Assembly: GCF_017573505.1 (NCBI RefSeq) | Contig: NZ_JAGEOJ010000035.1 | Coordinates: 1-64,000 of the forward strand | Direction of reading: 5' to 3' | Source: Actinomadura barringtoniae | GTDB taxonomy: Bacteria; Actinomycetota; Actinomycetes; Streptosporangiales; Streptosporangiaceae | Length of the DNA stretch: 64,000 nt | Shown here: in pieces, positions 51,226 through 59,336 of the stretch | Numbering within the stretch: the first letter of the stretch is position 1 | Layout: every line of letters starts with the position of its first letter | Notes under the pieces: model-generated | The model's database searches: none | Seen by the model: the letters and a program-made list of their open reading frames with translations, nothing else | Told to the model about the DNA's origin: nothing | Position numbers and translations under genes: made by a program

Positions 51226-52149
51226 TTACGCGCGGAAATGGTCCCATCCGCCGCGTTCGTACGGGCGTCCGTCGACCAGCACCCCGTGCCCCTCGGCGAC
51301 CCTACCGAGGACTGTCCAGGACGGAGGCAGAACGGCGTCCTCGGGGAACGTGGCGGCGAAGGCGTGGTCCTCGCCTCCGGTCAGGACATGATCCAGTCCG
51401 GCGGACCCGAGCAGGCCAGGAACGGGGACGTCCGAGCGGGTGATGTCGATCCGTACGCCGCTGGCGGAGGCGATGTGGCCGAGATCCTGCAGAAGCCCGT
51501 CGCTGACGTCCATCAGCGCGGTCGCGCCCGCCGCCCGGGCCTCCTCCCCCGCCTCGTACGGGGGCTGGGGCCGCCGGTGCGCCTCGACCAGCTCGGCCGG
51601 CTCGTCCCGGCCGGAGGCGAGGAGCTCCAGGCCCGCCGCCGAGTAGCCGATTCGGCCGCGTACGGCCACCAGGTCGCCCGGCCGCGCGCCGGAACGGGTC
51701 AGCGGCGGGCGTCCGCCCAGGTCACCGAGGGCCGTGACGGCGATCGTGATCTCCTCGGAGGCCCCCACCACGTCCCCGCCCACCACCGAAGCGCCCGCGC
51801 GGGTGCACTCGTCGGCGAGGCCGTCGTAAAGGCGTTCGGCCCACTCGACCGCCGTGTCCACGGGGATGGCGAGCCCGATCAGCAGGGCGGTCGGGGCGGC
51901 GCCCATGGCGACCACGTCGGCCAGGTTCTGGGCGGCGGCCTTGATCCCGATGTCGTACGGCCCGGACCAGTCGCGGCGGAAGTGCCGGCCCTCCACCAGA
52001 AGATCGGTGGTGGCGACCGTCCGCCCGTCCGGCGCGGCCACCACGGCCGCGTCGTCGCCCGGCCCCAGCTCCACCGCCGGGCCCTGCGGCAGCCGCCGCG
52101 TCAGCCGGGAGATCAGCCCGAACTCGCCCAGCCCGCCGATGGTGCTCAT
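51226..52149 (-). CDS. thiL: Thiamine-monophosphate kinase
   Basis: Converts thiamine monophosphate to the active diphosphate. 307 residues with LGPGDDAAVV, TTDLLVEGRHFRRDW, KAAAQNLADVVAMGA, GGDVVGASEEI and DVSDGLLQDLGHIA, the normal order of ThiL motifs. ATG 52149. Divergent from the RAM-domain gene. Confidence 0.95.
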   Translation of the reverse strand: MSTIGGLGEFGLISRLTRRLPQGPAVELGPGDDAAVVAAPDGRTVATTDLLVEGRHFRRDWSGPYDIGIKAAAQNLADVVAMGAAPTALLIGLAIPVDTAVEWAERLYDGLADECTRAGASVVGGDVVGASEEITIAVTALGDLGGRPPLTRSGARPGDLVAVRGRIGYSAAGLELLASGRDEPAELVEAHRRPQPPYEAGEEARAAGATALMDVSDGLLQDLGHIASASGVRIDITRSDVPVPGLLGSAGLDHVLTGGEDHAFAATFPEDAVLPPSWTVLGRVAEGHGVLVDGRPYERGGWDHFRA

Positions 52150-52269
52150 GCCCCGTAATCCTCGCCTTTTCCGCCCCCGGGACCGCTTGACCGCCCCCGG
52201 ACCCCCGCCTCGACGCGTAACACGATACGGTGACCATTCGACGGGAAAATCTTCGCCCGGGAGGACGTG

Positions 52270-52503
52270 ATGGTGCAGGCCTACATCCTCATCCAGACCG
52301 AGGTCGGCAAGGCGGCCGCCGTGGCACGCGAGATCGCCGGGATCACGGGGGTCAAGCTGGCCGAGGACGTGACGGGCCCGTACGACGTCATCGTCCGCGC
52401 CGAAGCCAACAACGTGGACGAGCTCGGCAAGCTCGTCGTCGCGCAGATCCAGGCGGTCGAGGGCATCACCCGGACCCTCACCTGCCCGATCGTGCACATC
52501 TGA
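52270..52503 (+). CDS. Stand-alone Lrp/AsnC ligand-binding (RAM) domain protein
   Basis: 77-residue protein equal to the effector-binding half of Lrp/AsnC regulators with no DNA-binding domain (VQAYILIQTEVGKAAAVARE, GVKLAEDVTGPYDVIVRAEA). Such proteins may bind amino acids or modulate full-length Lrp. The start is ATG 52270, with GTG 52267 and GTG 52273 also in frame behind GGGAGG. Confidence 0.9.
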   Translation: MVQAYILIQTEVGKAAAVAREIAGITGVKLAEDVTGPYDVIVRAEANNVDELGKLVVAQIQAVEGITRTLTCPIVHI

Positions 52504-52516
52504 GGATCTCTGCTCG

Positions 52517-53005
52517 GTGCTTGATCGCGTCCGCTCCGTCCCGTCGTTCGCGGGGACCCTGCTCGGGGTCAACCTGCTCGGGGTGAGTCTCCTCGCGGCG
52601 GGGTGCGGTGAGGGCGCGGTCAAGGTGCCGGTGCCGAAGCCCGACGCCGCCACGGCCCGGCTGTGCTCGGGGTTGCGGCTGCCCGACAAGGTGAACGGGC
52701 TGAAGCGCCGCGACACCAGCCCGGACTCGTCCCTGACGGCCGCCTGGGGCTCGCCCGCGATCGCGCTGCGCTGCGGCGTCCCGCTGCCGGCCGGCCTGCA
52801 GGCGACCTCGCAGCTGCAGACCATCAACGGCGTGAGCTGGTACGGCGTGCCCGTCGACCGGCCGATCACCTGGACGGCGGTCGCCCGGCAGGCCTATGTC
52901 GAGGTCACGATCCCCGTCAAGTACAGCCCGCCGGGCGACATCCTGATCGAACTGGGCGACGATCTGAAGACCACGATCCCGCCCAAGCCCGAGGGCGAGA
53001 TCTAG
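52517..53005 (+). CDS. DUF3515 family lipoprotein
   Basis: 162-residue actinobacterial protein of unknown function. The N-terminus is a lipoprotein signal peptide ending in lipobox SLLAAGC (Cys about 30). The mature domain has paired cysteines (RLCSGL and LRCGVP) and VSWYGVPVDRPITWTAV. GTG 52517, 13 bp after the RAM gene, so probably cotranscribed. DUF3515 genes are often near thiL. Confidence 0.88.
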   Translation: MLDRVRSVPSFAGTLLGVNLLGVSLLAAGCGEGAVKVPVPKPDAATARLCSGLRLPDKVNGLKRRDTSPDSSLTAAWGSPAIALRCGVPLPAGLQATSQLQTINGVSWYGVPVDRPITWTAVARQAYVEVTIPVKYSPPGDILIELGDDLKTTIPPKPEGEI

Positions 53006-53012
53006 ATTCGGC

Positions 53013-53567
53013 CTACCAGAGGGGGGCGGGGCTCTCGCCTCGCTTGTAGTAGCCGGGGATCGGCTCGCCGGAGGCGGCGCGGTCCAGGCGCCCCTTCATC
53101 CCGTCCGACAGCACCTCGGCCTTCATCATCTCGACGAAGACCGACGTGACGTTGCCGAGGTCGAACCAGTCGCGCTGCCAGGACCACTGCCGGTTGCCGG
53201 CGTACCGGAACCAGCTGCCGCCGATGCCCGCGACCTCGTACGGGCCGCTGCCGTCGGGGCGTTCGGCGTCGGCGACCTGCTTCCAGAAGCCGACCACCTC
53301 GCCCTTGCGGTCGTCGATCAGCAGGCTCTGGTACGGGTAGGACCAGCCGTCCAGGCCGCCCATCTCCGAGCCGAGGGCCAGGTCGCGGATCTGGTCGCGG
53401 CCGACCGCCATGAAGTCCTGGTGCGGCCCGATGTTCCAGCCGTAGGTGGCGTCCTCGGTGTAGAGGTCGGCGAGCGGGCGCCAGTCGCCGATCTCCTCGC
53501 AGTGCCGGTTGGTGTCGAGCCAGTGCTGCACCATGTCCTCGAGCTCGTCGCGGGGGAACGCGGTCAC
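53013..53567 (-). CDS. NTF2-like (SnoaL/ketosteroid-isomerase-like fold) protein
   Basis: 184-residue protein with the alpha+beta cone pattern of NTF2-like enzymes: N-terminal helix (LEDMVQHWLDTNRHCEEIGD), DLYTEDATYGWNIG, then the strands GEVVGFWKQV and GSWFRYAGNRQWSWQRDWFD. Last gene of the CYP51 operon; its GTG overlaps the ferredoxin stop by four bases. M. tuberculosis also has small NTF2/hypothetical genes next to its cyp51 (Rv0760c-Rv0762c), so a role in the same sterol or terpenoid pathway is likely. Activity unknown. Confidence 0.75.
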   Translation of the reverse strand: MTAFPRDELEDMVQHWLDTNRHCEEIGDWRPLADLYTEDATYGWNIGPHQDFMAVGRDQIRDLALGSEMGGLDGWSYPYQSLLIDDRKGEVVGFWKQVADAERPDGSGPYEVAGIGGSWFRYAGNRQWSWQRDWFDLGNVTSVFVEMMKAEVLSDGMKGRLDRAASGEPIPGYYKRGESPAPLW

Positions 53568-53761
53568 GGTGACTCCTTCAGCTTGAGCGCCTGGGTGGGG
53601 CAGTAACGGACGGCGGCCTCGATCTCGGCACGCTGGTCATCGGAGGGCTCGGGGTCCAGGACGCGGACCTTGCCCTTGGGCGGGACCTCGAAGACGTCGG
53701 GCGCCTCCAGCTCGCACATCGCGTGGCCCTGGCACAGGTCCAGGTCGGCTTCGACCCTCAC
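53564..53761 (-). CDS. Ferredoxin of the CYP51 operon ([3Fe-4S] type)
   Basis: 65-residue ferredoxin with Cys10, Cys16 and Cys54 (CQGHAMC and RYCPTQAL). His13 replaces the extra cysteine of a [4Fe-4S] site, the pattern of P450-reducing [3Fe-4S] ferredoxins such as Rv0763c. It would pass electrons to CYP51 and perhaps to the CYP123-like enzyme. GTG 53761 overlaps the CYP51 stop by four bases. A matching reductase is not in the window. Confidence 0.92.
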   Translation of the reverse strand: MRVEADLDLCQGHAMCELEAPDVFEVPPKGKVRVLDPEPSDDQRAEIEAAVRYCPTQALKLKESP

Positions 53762-55086
53762 TGGCGCCTCCGGCGATACCGGACGGCGCAGGGCTGGGCG
53801 AGCTGGACGACCATCTTGGAGTGGTCGTTGCGGTAGGTCTCGGGCGGCTGGGCGGGCTCGAACTCCCAGTCCCGCAGCAGCACCGAGAAGATCGCCTTGA
53901 GCTGGATCATCGCGAAGTTGGCGCCGACGCAGCGGTGCCTGCCCGCGCCGAACGGGACCCAGGTCCACCGGTTGAGCAGGTCCTCCTCGCGCGGCTTGGC
54001 GTAGCGCTCGGGGCGGAACGCGTCGGGCTCGGGGAAGTCCTCGGCGATCCGGTTGGAGATCGCGAGGCTGCAGCCGATCATCGTTCCGGCGGGGATGTGG
54101 TGGCCGAGGACCTCCTGGTCGCTCTGCGCGACCCGGAGCACCAGGATCAGCGGCGGGTGCAGCCGCAGCGCCTCCTTGATCGCCGATTCGAGCCTCGGGA
54201 TCTCGCGGAGCGCCTGGAAGCTGACCTCGCTGCCGTCGGAGTAGAGGTCGTCGAGCTCCTTGACCACGTTCTCCAGCGCGTTCGGGTGCCGGAGCAGCTC
54301 GATCAGCGTCCAGGCGGCCGTGCCGGACGTGGTGTGGTGCCCGGCGAACATCATCGAGATGAACATGCCGGTGACCTGGTCGGCGCTGAACTTCGGCGTG
54401 CCGTCCGGCTCCTTGATCGACATCAGTACGTCGAGGAGGTCGCGGTCCTCCTTGGGCGGGCGCGGGTCGCGGGCGTTCATGATCCCCTGGACGAGCTCCA
54501 CGAGCGCGGCGCGTGCCTCGTCGCGTTTGCGGAAGCTCTCGATCGGGGCGTACGGGTCGACGTAGGCGATGGCGTCGGTGCCGCGTTCGAGGTCGTGATA
54601 GAGCTCGGCGAAGCGGCCGTCGAGCTGCTCGCGGAACTTCTTCCCGATGAGGCAGGCGGACGAGGTGTAGATGGTCAGCTCGGCGAACCAGTCGAGCAGG
54701 TCGATCTCGCCCTCGTCGCCCCACCCCGCGACCATGCGGTCCACCTCGGCCGCGATGGTCGCCGCGTGACCCTTGAGGAAGGAGCCCTTGAGCGCCTGGT
54801 TGTGCAGGGCTTCGCGGCGCTGTTCGGGGGTGGCGTCGAAGACGACCCCCTCGCCGAAGATGGGCGTCATGAACGGGTAGGCCTCGGCCTGGTCGAGCTC
54901 CTCGTCCGGGGAACGGAAGAAGAACTCGTTCGCCTCGGCTCCGGACAGGAGCACCACGCGGCGGTCGGCGAGCTGGAACTCCCCTACGTCGCCGCACTCC
55001 TCCCGTACGCGCCGCATCAGCGCGATGGGATCGGTCCGCAGTTCGTCGAGATGGTCGGGACCACCCGACACGACGGGAATCGTCAT
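53758..55086 (-). CDS. cyp51: CYP51 cytochrome P450 (sterol 14-alpha-demethylase family)
   Basis: 442-residue P450 that resembles M. tuberculosis CYP51 along its length. Shared segments include RTDPIALMRRVREECGDVG, FFFRSPDEELDQAEAYPF, PIFGEGVVFDATPEQRR (the CYP51 substrate-recognition signature), ELTIYTSSACLIGKKFR and YRNDHSKMVVQLAQP. I-helix AGHHTTSG carries the CYP51-type His-Thr pair, EALRLHPP holds the ExxR-region Arg, and the haem ligand is Cys386 in FGAGRHRCVG. CYP51 removes the 14-alpha-methyl group of sterols; the natural bacterial substrate is uncertain. ATG 55086 overlaps the SDR stop. Confidence 0.93.
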   Translation of the reverse strand: MTIPVVSGGPDHLDELRTDPIALMRRVREECGDVGEFQLADRRVVLLSGAEANEFFFRSPDEELDQAEAYPFMTPIFGEGVVFDATPEQRREALHNQALKGSFLKGHAATIAAEVDRMVAGWGDEGEIDLLDWFAELTIYTSSACLIGKKFREQLDGRFAELYHDLERGTDAIAYVDPYAPIESFRKRDEARAALVELVQGIMNARDPRPPKEDRDLLDVLMSIKEPDGTPKFSADQVTGMFISMMFAGHHTTSGTAAWTLIELLRHPNALENVVKELDDLYSDGSEVSFQALREIPRLESAIKEALRLHPPLILVLRVAQSDQEVLGHHIPAGTMIGCSLAISNRIAEDFPEPDAFRPERYAKPREEDLLNRWTWVPFGAGRHRCVGANFAMIQLKAIFSVLLRDWEFEPAQPPETYRNDHSKMVVQLAQPCAVRYRRRRQ

Positions 55087-55862
55087 GGCTTCTCCACGGG
55101 TGCTTCGGGCTGGATCTCAACGAGGGAGAGGTGCGCGCCGCGCGGCGCGGAGATGACGGCCGCGACCGCCGCCGCCACATCGGAGGGACGCAGGAAGTAG
55201 GGATGGCGGGCCATTCCCCACTTGACCCACTCCTCTAGGACTTCGCCGGTGGTCTGGGCGTCCCAGCCCATTCCCATGCCGGTCATGGTCGGGCCCGGGC
55301 GCACGATGGACGCCCTTACGCCGGTGCCCTCAAGCTCCATCTGCATGGCGCGGGCCATGCCCTCGACGCCGTTCTTCGCGGCGACGTAGGCGCCCATGCG
55401 TGTGCGCGGGGCCCGTACGACATCGGAGGAGATGAAGACGATGTCGCCACGCGTACGTGCGACCATCCCCGGAACGAGCTGCGAGACCAGCCTGTGCGCA
55501 CCGATGAGGTGGACCTGCACCTGGGCGAGGAATCCATCGCTATCAAGCTCGTGAATCCGGTCGGCGGCCAAATCACCTGCCCCGGAGACGACGACCTCCA
55601 TCGGCCCGAGCGCTTCCTCTGCCGCCGCGGCGAAAGCCTTGACCGAGTCGGAGTCGCCCACGTCCAGAGAGTGCGCGAACGCCTCTCCCCCACCGGCCCG
55701 GATCGTGGCGGCCAGTTCCTCCACCTTTTCCAGCCGGCGCGCACCGATCGCCACCGGATGCCCGGCCATCGCGAGCGCGGTCGCCGTCGCCGCGCCGATG
55801 CCGGAGGACGCCCCGGTCACCAGCGCCGGGCGCCGCTCGGGGTGTGGTTCGAATCTGGGCAC
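55083..55862 (-). CDS. Short-chain dehydrogenase/reductase
   Basis: 259-residue SDR with cofactor motif TGASSGIG, NAG-region SGAG, catalytic Ser in FISSDVV and YxxxK in GAYVAAKNG. The RR residues after strand 2 (GARRLEKVE) favour NADP(H). It lies between the two P450 genes and overlaps both (one base with the CYP123-like gene, four with cyp51), matching Rv0765c in gene order. Probably oxidises or reduces a hydroxy/keto group made by a P450. Confidence 0.92.
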   Translation of the reverse strand: MPRFEPHPERRPALVTGASSGIGAATATALAMAGHPVAIGARRLEKVEELAATIRAGGGEAFAHSLDVGDSDSVKAFAAAAEEALGPMEVVVSGAGDLAADRIHELDSDGFLAQVQVHLIGAHRLVSQLVPGMVARTRGDIVFISSDVVRAPRTRMGAYVAAKNGVEGMARAMQMELEGTGVRASIVRPGPTMTGMGMGWDAQTTGEVLEEWVKWGMARHPYFLRPSDVAAAVAAVISAPRGAHLSLVEIQPEAPVEKP

Positions 55863-57070
55863 TACCGCCGCCTCTCCAGCCGTACGGGCAAGGTCGCGAA
55901 CCCCCGGACGTTCACCGAATGCACGCGCTCGGCGCGTTCCCCGTCGATCTCGTACGCGGACACCTGGCCGGCGAACTCCTTCAGCGCGATCCGCGCCTCC
56001 AGCCGTGCCAGGTTGGCGCCGAGGCAGAAATGCCGCCCGCCGCCGAAACTGATGAGCTGCGAGGTGTCCCGGTCGATGTCGTAGGCGTCCGCGTCCTCGA
56101 ACGCGCGCGGATCGCGGTTGGCCGAGCCCACGAGCAGCAGCATCCGCTCGCCCGCAGGGATGGTCTGGCCGTGCCAGGTGGTCTCCTGCGCGACCGTGCG
56201 GGCGAGCATCTGGCTGGAGGTGTCGTAGCGGAGCGTCTCCTCGATCCAGTCGTCCACCCGTTCCGGATCGCCCAGCGGCTTGGCCACCTGCTCTTGGTTG
56301 CGCCAGCCCCAATACAACGCGTTGGCCAGCAGTTTGGTGGTCGTCTCGTTCCCCGCGACCACCATCAGGAAGAGGAACGCGATGATTTCGCGCTCTTCCA
56401 GCTTGTCGCCGTCCACCTCGGCGTCCAGCAGAGCGGAGGTGAGGTCGTCGGTCCGCTTCTTCCGCCGTTCGGCGACCATTTCCTCGTAGTAGCCCGCGAG
56501 GATGAGCGCCGCCTCCATACCCGCAGGCGGCACATCATTAAGTCCCTCTTCCCGATGCACGACAGTGTCGGCCAGCCGCCGAACCTCTGCCCTGTCGCTC
56601 TCGGGGACGCCCATCATCTGGGAGATGACGTCCATGGGCAGCTTGCCCGCGAACTCGGCGATGAAGTCGGCCTCCCCGGCCTCGATCACCGGCCGCATAT
56701 ACCGCCGCGTCAGCTCAAGGATCCCGTCTTCAAGCTCCTTCACCCTTCTCGGGGTGAAGCCCTTGGACACCAAGGCCCGCATCCGCGTATGCCTCGGAGG
56801 GTCGAGAGCCAGAAACGACATCGTCTTGTGCGCATGAGGGCCCCAGGCACTGGGCTCCAGGGAAACACCGTTGATGCTGGAGAACGTCGCGTGGTCCCTG
56901 AAGGCCGCGGCGACATCGGCATGGCGGGACAGGGCCCAGAAGCCCAGCTCCTCATTGCGATACAGAGGAGCCTCGTCCCGAAGGCGCGTGTAGGTCGGGT
57001 AAGGGTCTTCGTGGATGGCGTAGTCGTACGGGCTGTAAGAGACCTGGGGGGCATGGCCCACAGCCGTCAC
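55862..57070 (-). CDS. Cytochrome P450, CYP123-like
   Basis: 402-residue soluble P450. I-helix VVAGNETTTKLLAN, ExxR EETLRYDT, and haem-binding FGGGRHFCLGANLARLE with Cys349. The N-terminus DYAIHEDPYPTYTRLRDEAP is typical of bacterial class I P450s. Assignment to the CYP123 type rests mainly on position, as in Rv0766c next to the SDR-CYP51-ferredoxin set; it could belong to another CYP family. GTG 57070, four bases after the TetR stop. Confidence 0.85.
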   Translation of the reverse strand: MTAVGHAPQVSYSPYDYAIHEDPYPTYTRLRDEAPLYRNEELGFWALSRHADVAAAFRDHATFSSINGVSLEPSAWGPHAHKTMSFLALDPPRHTRMRALVSKGFTPRRVKELEDGILELTRRYMRPVIEAGEADFIAEFAGKLPMDVISQMMGVPESDRAEVRRLADTVVHREEGLNDVPPAGMEAALILAGYYEEMVAERRKKRTDDLTSALLDAEVDGDKLEEREIIAFLFLMVVAGNETTTKLLANALYWGWRNQEQVAKPLGDPERVDDWIEETLRYDTSSQMLARTVAQETTWHGQTIPAGERMLLLVGSANRDPRAFEDADAYDIDRDTSQLISFGGGRHFCLGANLARLEARIALKEFAGQVSAYEIDGERAERVHSVNVRGFATLPVRLERRR

Positions 57071-57074
57071 CTCG

Positions 57075-57656
57075 CTATGTGTTGTTCAGGATGAGTTCTG
57101 CCATCTCGGCAAGCCGATCGGCCATGCGGGCGTACGAGGTGTAGCCCATGCCCGCATGCACCAGCGCACCCGCGTACGCCAGCTCCAAGGCCCCGAGAAC
57201 CTTGGGGTCCGCGCCAGACCCCAAGGCGGCCTCGAGCCGTTCCCGGATGGCGACCCCGATTCGCACGCGCAGCTCGCGCACGTCGGGATCGGTGCCGAGC
57301 ATCGCCGTCGTACAGGCACCCGCAAGCTCGGGCTCGTCGGAGACCAGCAGCGCTATCTCGCGCAGGACCTCCACCGCCTTCGCCTTGCCGGTCCCTTCAA
57401 CAGGCGCCAAAGCGCTCAGCCGCCGCCAGAAGACCTCGGTGATGAGGTGGTTCTTGGAGGCGAAGTAGGTATACGCCGTCGCCGGCGCCACTCCGGCACG
57501 CTTGGCGACGTTCCGCACGGTCAGCCCCTCGTAGCCGGCCTCCCGTACCTCTTCGACCGCGGCGTCGGTCAGCCGCCGCACGGTGTCGGCCTGCCGCTCG
57601 GTCAGCCGTCGCCTCGTGGGCTCGGTCGTCAATTCTCCGGACACGTGTCCAGACAT
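57075..57656 (-). CDS. TetR-family regulator of the CYP51 operon
   Basis: 193-residue regulator and first gene of the overlapping operon. The N-terminal helix-turn-helix reads GLTVRNVAKRAGVAPATAYTYF followed by ASKNHLITEVFW; the C-terminal ligand domain is all-helical. ATG 57656 (MSGHVSGEL); GTG 57644 is possible. A 12-bp palindrome overlaps the start, suggesting autoregulation of the whole operon by a sterol-like or terpenoid ligand. Confidence 0.9.
   Translation of the reverse strand: MSGHVSGELTTEPTRRRLTERQADTVRRLTDAAVEEVREAGYEGLTVRNVAKRAGVAPATAYTYFASKNHLITEVFWRRLSALAPVEGTGKAKAVEVLREIALLVSDEPELAGACTTAMLGTDPDVRELRVRIGVAIRERLEAALGSGADPKVLGALELAYAGALVHAGMGYTSYARMADRLAEMAELILNNT
57639..57650. 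promoter_or_regulatory. Palindrome at the TetR start, candidate operator
   Basis: GGACACGTGTCC, a perfect 12-bp palindrome over codons 3-6 of the TetR gene; a related GTCTGAAC...GTCTGGAC direct repeat lies just upstream (57664-57646). Confidence 0.45.
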
Positions 57657-57727
57657 TAGTTCAGACACCCGCCCGTGACAACCTGGCGGCCTGAAGCTCC
57701 CGCCTGGAAAGCGATCGCGTCTCATAG

Positions 57728-58324
57728 GGCTACGCCGTTCACCTGGTCGATCCGGTGGAGCGGCACATAGAGCAGGCGCTGGCGCGATGCGACTGCACGG
57801 CCGAGCTCGGAGACGCCCGTACCCTCACGGCGGCGGACCGTTCGTACGACGCGGTGCTGCTCCTGGGGCCGCTCTACCACCTGCCCGAGCGCTCGGAGCG
57901 CGTCCAGGCGCTGCGGGAGGCGCGCCGGGTGCTGCGTCCCGGAGGCCCGGTGGCCGCCGCGGCGATCAGCAGGCACGCGGCGGTGCTCGATCTCGCGGCC
58001 GTCGATCGGCTGGCTCCGGAGTCGAGGATGCGGGAGACCCTGGCCACGGGACGTCATGACCGCGCGATCGGCTTCACCACCGCCTACTTCCACACCGCCG
58101 AGGAACTCGCGTCAGAGCTGGCCGAGGCCGGGTTCGAGGACGTCCGGCTCAACGGGATCGAAGGCCCGACCTGGACCGTCCTCAAGGGAGTGGAGGCGCA
58201 CACCGGAGAGTCCCTGGCAGCGTCCGGGCTGCTGGACTCCGCGATCAGGGCGGCGCGGCTCACCGATGGCGATCCGGCGCTCGTCGCGGCCAGCTCCCAC
58301 CTGCTGGCCGTCGGGCACGCGTGA
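57728..58324 (+). pseudogene. 5'-truncated SAM-dependent methyltransferase
   Basis: The frame begins in the middle of a class I methyltransferase: GYAVHLVDPVERHIEQAL (motif post-I) right after a TAG at 57725, continuing with YDAVLLLGPLYHLPERSER, REARRVLRPGG and AISRHAAVLDL to a normal C-terminus. The upstream part with SAM motif I (DxGxGxG) is missing, and no start codon with a ribosome-binding site precedes the homologous region; the first possible start is GTG 57755. Probably a remnant, possibly cut when the adjacent CYP51 operon arrived or rearranged. Confidence 0.75.
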
Positions 58325-58813
58325 TCAGAGCTTGCGGTACATGATGTGCAGGCCTACGTAGCCCTCGGTGGGGTGCTTGAAGCCCTCGGAGAGGGTGCCG
58401 ACCACGTCGAAGCCGAGGGATTTGTAGAGGTTCACGGCGTGGGTGTTGGTCTCGACGACGGCGTTGAACTGCATGGCGCGGTAGCCGGACTCGCGGGCCC
58501 AGTCGAGGGTGTACTGGCAGAGTGCGCGGCCGACGCCCTGGCCGGTGTGGGCCGGGTCGACCATGTAGCTGGCGCTGGCGATGTGGGACCCGCCGCCCAT
58601 GTGGTTGCGGTTCATCTTCGCCGTTCCGAGGACTGTGCCTGAGTCGTCCACCGCGACGATCGTGCGGTCGGGGGCGGGCAGGATCCACCAGTCCCGGCCC
58701 TGGTCGTGGCCGAGGTCGAGCGGGTAGGTGAAGGTGTCGCCCGCGCGGACGATCGTGCGGAAGAAGGGCCAGATGGCGTCCCAGTCTTCGGCGTTCGCTT
58801 CCCTGATCAGCAT
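58325..58813 (-). CDS. GNAT family N-acetyltransferase
   Basis: 162-residue acetyltransferase of the phosphinothricin-type branch: MLIREANAEDWDAIWPFF, GDTFTYPLD, SYMVDPAHTGQGVGRALC (acetyl-CoA loop QxxGxG-like), FNAVVETNTHAVNLYKSLGF and the end GLHIMYRKL. ATG 58813; an in-frame upstream start at 58831 is possible. The stop abuts the methyltransferase remnant on the other strand. Confidence 0.9.
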   Translation of the reverse strand: MLIREANAEDWDAIWPFFRTIVRAGDTFTYPLDLGHDQGRDWWILPAPDRTIVAVDDSGTVLGTAKMNRNHMGGGSHIASASYMVDPAHTGQGVGRALCQYTLDWARESGYRAMQFNAVVETNTHAVNLYKSLGFDVVGTLSEGFKHPTEGYVGLHIMYRKL

Positions 58814-58847
58814 GCGGGAAGGGTCGCACAAGGCCGCCCGGACGGCG

Positions 58848-58875
58848 GCACCCGCCTCCAGCCGGAGGCGGGTGC
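58848..58875 (-). terminator. Terminator of the small secreted protein gene
   Basis: 12-bp stem GCACCCGCCTCC / GGAGGCGGGTGC with a four-base loop, 15 bp past the stop. Confidence 0.75.
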
Positions 58876-58889
58876 TTCACAGCCGTGGG

Positions 58890-59114
58890 TCACCGGATGA
58901 GGAGCTCCCAGCGCGGGTTGCTGCCGCTGCCGAGGTCCTTGCACCAGTACTCGTTGAAGCCCTCGCGCACGTACTGCTGACCGGCGTCGACGCAGGCGTA
59001 CTTGGTCTTGTAGCCCCCGATCTCGATCCAGTTGGCCGCCTGGGCCGGAACGGTCAGGGAACCTACCGCGATGGTGGCGATGCCGATGCTCGCGACTGCC
59101 GTACGAAGGCGCAT
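58890..59114 (-). CDS. Small secreted protein
   Basis: 74-residue protein with a signal peptide (MRLRTAVASIGIATIAVG, cleavage after AQA near 27) and a 47-residue mature peptide with two cysteines (YACVDAG, YWCKDLG) and many aromatics. ATG 59114 with AAGGAA five bases upstream and a clear terminator, so it is well supported. Function unknown. Confidence 0.8.
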   Translation of the reverse strand: MRLRTAVASIGIATIAVGSLTVPAQAANWIEIGGYKTKYACVDAGQQYVREGFNEYWCKDLGSGSNPRWELLIR

Positions 59115-59291
59115 CCGCTTTCCTTTCGTGGGGAGCAGATTTCGGCCGCCCGCCATTTCACCGGTCCGGCAAAACGATCTTGGCGTCCGCGGCTAAATGA
59201 TCACTCCGCCGTATGTGAAACACAAGACGCCCAGGGGGTTGATCTTGGAACCGTCATCGGGTGGGGGCCGGGGTGCCTTCGTGATGCCACG

Positions 59292-59324
59292 GATCCCCGC
59301 CGGGGTGTGGGCCCGGCGGGGATC
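59292..59324 (-). terminator. Terminator of the large secreted protein gene
   Basis: Perfect 13-bp stem GATCCCCGCCGGG / CCCGGCGGGGATC with a seven-base loop. Confidence 0.8.
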
Positions 59325-59336
59325 TCTGTGGGTTGG

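Noticed and set aside
54500..55200. Plus-strand frame opposite CYP51 as an antisense gene
   Set aside because: Acidic/Val/Leu-rich mirror composition typical of GC-rich antisense frames; no start signals.
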